This document shows positions 1 through 5,280 of a stretch of DNA of 5,280 nt, piece by piece. This stretch comes from JALZEG01 sp036258555. Its GTDB lineage: Bacteria > Actinomycetota > CADDZG01 > WHSQ01. The notes beneath the pieces were generated by a model, which saw only the letters and a program-made list of their open reading frames with translations, did no database searches and was not told the origin of the DNA. The stretch spans positions 1 to 5,280 of the forward strand of contig DATADL010000299.1 of the NCBI GenBank assembly GCA_036258555.1, written 5' to 3'. Numbering within the stretch: the first letter of the stretch is position 1; every line of letters starts with the position of its first letter. The position numbers were made by a program, and so were the translations under genes.

Positions 1-1757
<1,757 letters not shown>

Positions 1758-1764
1758 CCCGCCG

Positions 1765-1772
1765 CCCTCCCC
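1765..1772 (-). promoter_or_regulatory. Ribosome binding site of the membrane-protein gene
   Basis: The minus strand reads GGGGAGGG here. Its GGAGG core is at 1766-1770, 8 nt upstream of the ATG at 1757. This is a near-ideal Shine-Dalgarno match and fixes the start. It lies just downstream of the inverted repeat at 1778-1820, so folding of that repeat in the mRNA could affect access to it. Confidence 0.75.
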
Positions 1773-1777
1773 ACTTA

Positions 1778-1820
1778 ACGGGCCCAGCAGACCGACGGTA
1801 AAGCATCGTCGCGGGCCCGT
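1778..1820 (-). terminator. Nested inverted repeat between the acetyltransferase and membrane-protein genes (possible terminator or leader hairpin)
   Basis: A perfect 8-bp outer stem is formed by ACGGGCCC (1778-1785) and GGGCCCGT (1813-1820). Inside it a 5-bp stem is formed by CGACG (1793-1797) and CGTCG (1807-1811) around a 9-nt loop. The two stems are separated by 7 nt on one side and 1 nt on the other. The structure lies wholly in the 75-nt gap after the acetyltransferase stop and before the next ribosome binding site. No T-run follows it in either direction, so it is not a classical intrinsic terminator. GC-rich actinobacterial terminators often lack one. It could equally be a 5' leader hairpin or a protein-binding site. 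Confidence 0.4.
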
Positions 1821-1832
1821 CACCCGGGTTGG

Positions 1833-2335
1833 TCAACTTCCCGGCGGCGCCCCCGGAGGGACGACGAAGTCCATCAACAGCTCGTCCACCCACTGCTCGG
1901 CGAGGTCGTCCCACCGGCTCGCCCGCGTGATCCCGACGCGGCGGAACCCGACCTTCTCGTAGCACCTGATCGCGACGTGGTTCCCGGGATCGGTCGACAG
2001 CGTGACGCGATGGTGGCCCCGGTCCTCGACGAGGTGGCGGACCAACGTCTGCATCGCGTCGGTGCCGTAGCCGCGGCCGTGGACGGCGGGGTCGAGGAAG
2101 ATGTCGACGTCGGCGTGCCGCGCGTCCGGGTCCGGCTCCTCGTAGTACTGGACCATCCCCGCGATCCGGCCGTCGACCAGCACCGCGAAGCGAGGGTCGC
2201 CGTCGTCGGGCGGGAAGTCGTCGTCCGGCCGGCCCCACCACCGGACCACTTCGTCGGCCGCGCGGATGCGCCGCACTGCGGCATGGTCCGCGGGGTCGAG
2301 GGGGCGCAGGACGACGTGCTCGCCCCGCCGCTCGG

Positions 2336-2339
<4 letters not shown>
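1833..2339 (-). CDS. GNAT N-acetyltransferase, aminoglycoside 6'-N-acetyltransferase-like
   Basis: This 168-aa protein is a single GNAT domain, which transfers an acetyl group from acetyl-CoA to an amine. The start is GTG 2339-2337, overlapping the TGA of the upstream oxidoreductase as GTGA; this indicates translational coupling. Longer readings of the frame upstream only overlap that gene out of phase. Visible features: beta-1 strand HVVLRPLDPADHA (8-20); WWG at 34-36; FAVLVDGRIAGMVQYY (51-66); the CoA pyrophosphate loop HGRGYGTDA (87-95), with His where Gln/Arg is usual; STDPGNHVAIRCYEKVGF (115-132); and a C-terminal DELLMDF (152-158). The WWG, TDPxNxxAIRCYEKxGF and DxLLMD elements match the AAC(6') group in particular, and the length suits that family. 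The true substrate could be an antibiotic, a polyamine or the amine made by the neighbouring decarboxylase. GNAT assignment is near certain; AAC(6') substrate is only a hypothesis. Confidence 0.92.
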
Positions 2340-3037
<698 letters not shown>

Positions 3038-3046
3038 CGGGACCGT

Positions 3047-3052
3047 CCTCCT
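3047..3052 (-). promoter_or_regulatory. Ribosome binding site of the flavodoxin-family gene
   Basis: A perfect AGGAGG lies on the minus strand, with 9 nt between it and ATG 3037. It occupies the 16-nt gap directly after the decarboxylase stop codon (3054-3056), so the second gene has its own strong translation signal within the same message. It decides the start in favour of Met1 rather than Met4 (3028), which would be 18 nt away. Confidence 0.8.
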
Positions 3053-3053
3053 C

Positions 3054-4451
3054 TCATGCGGCCGCCGCCGCGATGGCGTCCACGGTGCGGTCGACGTCGG
3101 CCTCGGTCGTCGCGTGGTCCGAGACGCTGATCCTCAGAGCGACCTTGCCACGCCAGGTCGTCTCGCCGAGCCACGCGAGGCCGCCCGCCTGGACCGCGCG
3201 CGCGGTCGCCCGCGTCCGCTCGTCGTCGTCCCCCACCCTGACCAGGACCTGGTTGAGCACGACGTCGTTGAGCACCTCGAAGCCCGGCCGCTGCGCGAGC
3301 GACGAGGCGAACCGCTCCGCGTGGTCGCAGCAACGGTCGACGAGCTCCGCGACGCCGCTTCGTCCGAGGCTGCGCAGGGCCGCCCATAGGGCGAACACCC
3401 GCGCCCGGCGGCTGCTCTCGGGGGTCCAGTCGGAGCCGTCGCGTGGGTTCGCCGGATCCCGGATGAGGTACGGCGCGTGGAGGGCGAGCGCTGCGCGGTG
3501 TGCGTCGGGATGCGCGCACACGACGACGCCGGAGTCGTAGGGGACGTTCAGCCACTTGTGGCCGTCCGTCGCCCACGAGTCGGCGAGCTCGACGCCGTCG
3601 GCGAGGTGGCGGCGCCGCGGGCTCGCGGCGGCCCACAGCCCGAACGCGCCGTCGACGTGGACCCAGGCGCCGTGCTCGCGCGCGGCCTCGGCGATCGGCC
3701 GCAAGGGGTCGAAGGCGCCCGTGTTGACGTTGCCGGCCTGCGCGCACACGATCGCCGGCCCCCGCGTCGCCCGCAGCTCCGCCGCGAGCGCGACGGGATC
3801 CATGCGGCCCTGCGCGTCCGCGGGGACGACGGTCGCCGTTCGTTCGCCGAACCCGAGGAAGCGCAGCGCGCGTCCGATCGTCGCGTGGCGCTGCTCGCCG
3901 ACGACGACCTTCACCCGCGGCGCTCCCTGCAACCCGTCGGCCTCGACGTCCCAGCCCACAGCCTCGAGCACGTGATGGCGGGCGGCGGCCAGGCCGCCGA
4001 CGATCGCCATCTGCGCGCCGGTCGTGAAGCCGACCGAGGACGTCGCCGGGAGGCGGAGGAGGTCCAGGAGCCAGCCGGCCACGACCTCCTCGGCCGCGGC
4101 GGCGGCGGGAGAGAGCACGTGGAAGCCCGGGTTCTGGTCCCACGCCGACGTGAGCCAGTCGGCGGCCAGCGCGGCGGGGAGCACGCCGCCTTCGACGAAG
4201 CCGAAGAAGCGTCCGCTGGAGGTCGCGACGACACCTGGATCGGCTGCTGCAGCGAGGTCCCTGACGACATCCGCGGGATCGGCCGGCGCGTCCGGCAGCG
4301 GCCCGCCGAGCGCGCGCCTCAGCTCCGCGGGGGCGGCGGTGCCGCCGACGGCGCGGTCGGCGAGCGAGTCGTAGTAGCGCAGCGTGAGCTCGTGCGCGGC
4401 GTCGAGGGCGGCGGCGAGGTCCGTGGTCGTGGCGGTTCGGGGGGTGTCCAT
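3054..4451 (-). CDS. Pyridoxal-phosphate-dependent group II amino-acid decarboxylase
   Basis: This 465-aa protein is full length for the group II decarboxylase family (PF00282: aromatic-L-amino-acid, glutamate, tyrosine and diaminobutyrate decarboxylases), which release CO2 from an amino acid to form an amine. Key sites seen: GRFFGF (80-85) and WDQNPGFHVLSP (104-115) of the N-terminal lobe; phosphate-binding TTGAQMA (143-149); His189 in GEQRHATIGRA, expected to stack on the cofactor ring; NVNTGAFDP (241-249); Asp267 in WVHVDGAFG, which pairs with the pyridine nitrogen; and His298-Lys299 in TDGHKWLNVPYDSG, with Lys299 the Schiff-base lysine. The C-terminal domain ends ALRISVSDHATTEADVDR (438-455). 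All catalytic residues are present, so it should be active. The ATG at 4451 has no clear Shine-Dalgarno; a promoter-like pair just upstream would give a leaderless message. It heads the unit with the flavodoxin-like and GNAT genes. The substrate is not readable. Some annotations call such proteins 'aspartate aminotransferase family', but the motifs favour a decarboxylase. Confidence 0.93.
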   Translation of the reverse strand: MDTPRTATTTDLAAALDAAHELTLRYYDSLADRAVGGTAAPAELRRALGGPLPDAPADPADVVRDLAAAADPGVVATSSGRFFGFVEGGVLPAALAADWLTSAWDQNPGFHVLSPAAAAAEEVVAGWLLDLLRLPATSSVGFTTGAQMAIVGGLAAARHHVLEAVGWDVEADGLQGAPRVKVVVGEQRHATIGRALRFLGFGERTATVVPADAQGRMDPVALAAELRATRGPAIVCAQAGNVNTGAFDPLRPIAEAAREHGAWVHVDGAFGLWAAASPRRRHLADGVELADSWATDGHKWLNVPYDSGVVVCAHPDAHRAALALHAPYLIRDPANPRDGSDWTPESSRRARVFALWAALRSLGRSGVAELVDRCCDHAERFASSLAQRPGFEVLNDVVLNQVLVRVGDDDERTRATARAVQAGGLAWLGETTWRGKVALRISVSDHATTEADVDRTVDAIAAAAA

Positions 4452-4458
4452 GGCGGGG

Positions 4459-4488
4459 ATAGTCGCCGGGAACCACCCCGGCCGTCCA
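4459..4488 (-). promoter_or_regulatory. Possible promoter giving a leaderless decarboxylase transcript
   Basis: In the 46-nt gap before the decarboxylase the minus strand has TGGACG (4483-4488), an 18-nt spacer, and GACTAT (4459-4464). These are partial matches to TTGACA and TATAAT-type boxes. The -10-like box ends 7 nt before ATG 4451, so transcription would begin at or next to the start codon. That would explain the missing ribosome binding site. The matches are imperfect and this is a prediction only. Confidence 0.3.
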
Positions 4489-4497
4489 GTCGCCGCG

Positions 4498-5130
4498 CTA
4501 GCGGGGTCGCTCGAGACGCCGCTGCTGGATCAGGCTCGCCTCCACGTCCAGGTCGCCGCCGCGCTCCCGGAGCGCCTCGGAGATCGCGCGCGCGTGCTCC
4601 GGGTGCCGGTTGCCGCCGAACTTGAACTTCGCGCGGACCTCTTCGAAGTGGAAGCGGATCCCCCTGATCGCGGGGAGGAGCTTGGCGTACGGATTCGATG
4701 TGTCGACCGGAGGACCCGTCCGGCCAGGCTCGAAATGACGCAGCTGCGCGTTGAGCAGCTCCGCGAGCTCGGCGGGATCGTCCACCACCTCGGCGCGGCC
4801 CCCGACCTGCACTGCCGCGTAGTAGCTCGTCGGGACGCCGTAGCCGGGCTCGTCTTCGGGACCGGTGTTCAGCTCGGCGGTGACGTAGGTGTACGCGCCG
4901 ACGACGGTGAGCATGCCGCGCGGGCTCTCCTCGAGCGCGCGCCACACCGGGTTCGGCCGCGCGAGGTGCAGCAGCGCGACGTCGCCGCCCTCGTAGACGA
5001 AGTGCGTCGGGACGACGACGGGGAGCGGGCGGCCGCTCCCGGGCGCGATGAGCTGACCGAAGTCGTGCGTGCGGAGGAACGACCTCCACTCTTCGTCGGA
5101 ATGCGGCTTGTCCGCGCGCCGTACGAGCAT
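4498..5130 (-). CDS. PaiB-like FMN-binding protein (FMN_bind_2 family)
   Basis: This 210-aa protein has the length and motif order of the PaiB / FMN-binding negative regulator family (PF04299), which has a split-barrel flavin-reductase-like fold. Visible features: FGQLIAPGSGRPLPVVVPTHF (24-44), matching the family's N-terminal strand and 'PxHIPF'-like site; ALLHLARPNPVW (52-63), the conserved H-x-A-R-x-N-P stretch; GAYTYVTAEL (78-87), parallel to the family GPxAYISPSWY; GYGVPTSYYAAVQVGGRAE (96-114), parallel to VPTWNYxxVHxxG; and IRGIRFHFEEVRAKFKFGGNR (155-175), parallel to the IxGFEIxIxxxxGKxKLSQNR block but with FGG for LSQ. In Bacillus, PaiB acts with the polyamine acetyltransferase PaiA in repressing sporulation and protease genes; other members may be oxidoreductases or split-barrel flavoproteins. 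There is no DNA-binding domain here. The ATG at 5130 is 9 nt after the previous stop, suggesting co-transcription. No strong Shine-Dalgarno is visible. Confidence 0.88.
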   Translation of the reverse strand: MLVRRADKPHSDEEWRSFLRTHDFGQLIAPGSGRPLPVVVPTHFVYEGGDVALLHLARPNPVWRALEESPRGMLTVVGAYTYVTAELNTGPEDEPGYGVPTSYYAAVQVGGRAEVVDDPAELAELLNAQLRHFEPGRTGPPVDTSNPYAKLLPAIRGIRFHFEEVRAKFKFGGNRHPEHARAISEALRERGGDLDVEASLIQQRRLERPR

Positions 5131-5139
5131 GCGACCACG

Positions 5140-5280
5140 CTACTTCGAGCGGTAGACGAGACCCAGGCCGCCGCTCTCGGCCGTCACGACGAGGCGGTCC
5201 CCGTCGCGCTCGGCCCGGAAGCCCGCCCCGAGGGCGGACGCGACGTGCGAATCCTGCTCGCCCCCGCCGCGGCAGTTGCC
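5140..5280 (-). CDS. C-terminal 46 codons of an unidentified protein, possibly META-domain (5' end beyond the window)
   Basis: The frame is open from the right edge to TAG at 5140-5142. The visible residues start GNCRGGGEQDS, include DGDRLVVTAES at about residues 26-36, and end LGLVYRSK. The succession of a Cys near an acidic/Gln segment, a short helix (VASALGAGF), then DGDRLxxT and a final hydrophobic strand resembles the end of META (HslJ-like) domains, which occur in bacterial envelope lipoproteins and secreted proteins. With so little sequence this is tentative. The 9-nt gap to the PaiB-like gene, the matching strand and coding-like composition support a genuine gene end. Whether the protein has a signal peptide cannot be seen. 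Confidence 0.6.
   Translation of the reverse strand, partial: GNCRGGGEQDSHVASALGAGFRAERDGDRLVVTAESGGLGLVYRSK

Noticed and set aside
1831..1836. TTGACC as a -35 box for the membrane-protein gene
   Set aside because: It overlaps the acetyltransferase stop codon, and no -10-like hexamer lies 16-19 nt downstream. The nearest, GATGCT, is 23 nt away.
3477..4625. Long plus-strand open frame (382 codons)
   Set aside because: It lies opposite the decarboxylase, whose catalytic motifs are intact, and continues into the opposite strand of the PaiB-like gene. The product is low-complexity Arg/Gly/Ala with no recognisable motif.

Overview
The window is very GC-rich, with strong G/C preference at third codon positions, and has compact, tightly spaced genes. 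This suggests a high-GC bacterium, most likely an actinomycete-type (Actinomycetota) chromosome. That assignment rests on composition and protein style only; no marker gene is present. No RNA gene, transposon, CRISPR array or origin was seen.

All six genes I can support are on the minus strand, so they are transcribed from right to left. From the right edge they are: (1) the last 46 codons of an unidentified, possibly META-domain protein (5140-5280); (2) a PaiB-like FMN-binding protein (4498-5130), starting 9 nt after gene 1 stops; (3) a complete PLP-dependent group II amino-acid decarboxylase (3054-4451), after a 46-nt gap that may hold a promoter; (4) a flavodoxin/NADPH-dependent FMN reductase family oxidoreductase (2336-3037), 16 nt later with a clear AGGAGG ribosome binding site; (5) a GNAT acetyltransferase resembling aminoglycoside 6'-N-acetyltransferases (1833-2339), coupled to gene 4 by a 4-nt GTGA start/stop overlap; and (6) after a 75-nt gap containing a nested inverted repeat, a large membrane protein (1757 to beyond base 1) that runs off the left edge in a proline-threonine repeat.

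Genes 3-5 form one convincing transcription unit, and gene 2 may belong with them. Together they could make an amine by decarboxylation and then modify it by acetylation, with two flavin-type proteins alongside. In Bacillus subtilis, paiA (a polyamine acetyltransferase) sits beside paiB, so a PaiB homologue near a GNAT and an amine-forming enzyme is suggestive. The substrate cannot be read from the sequence.

The most unusual gene is the left one. It has an N-terminal helical region, four predicted membrane helices, a cytoplasmic domain whose motif order recalls T4 gp19-type phage or contractile-injection-system tail-tube proteins, a fifth membrane helix, and a Pro/Thr-rich exterior tail encoded by a hexanucleotide tandem repeat.
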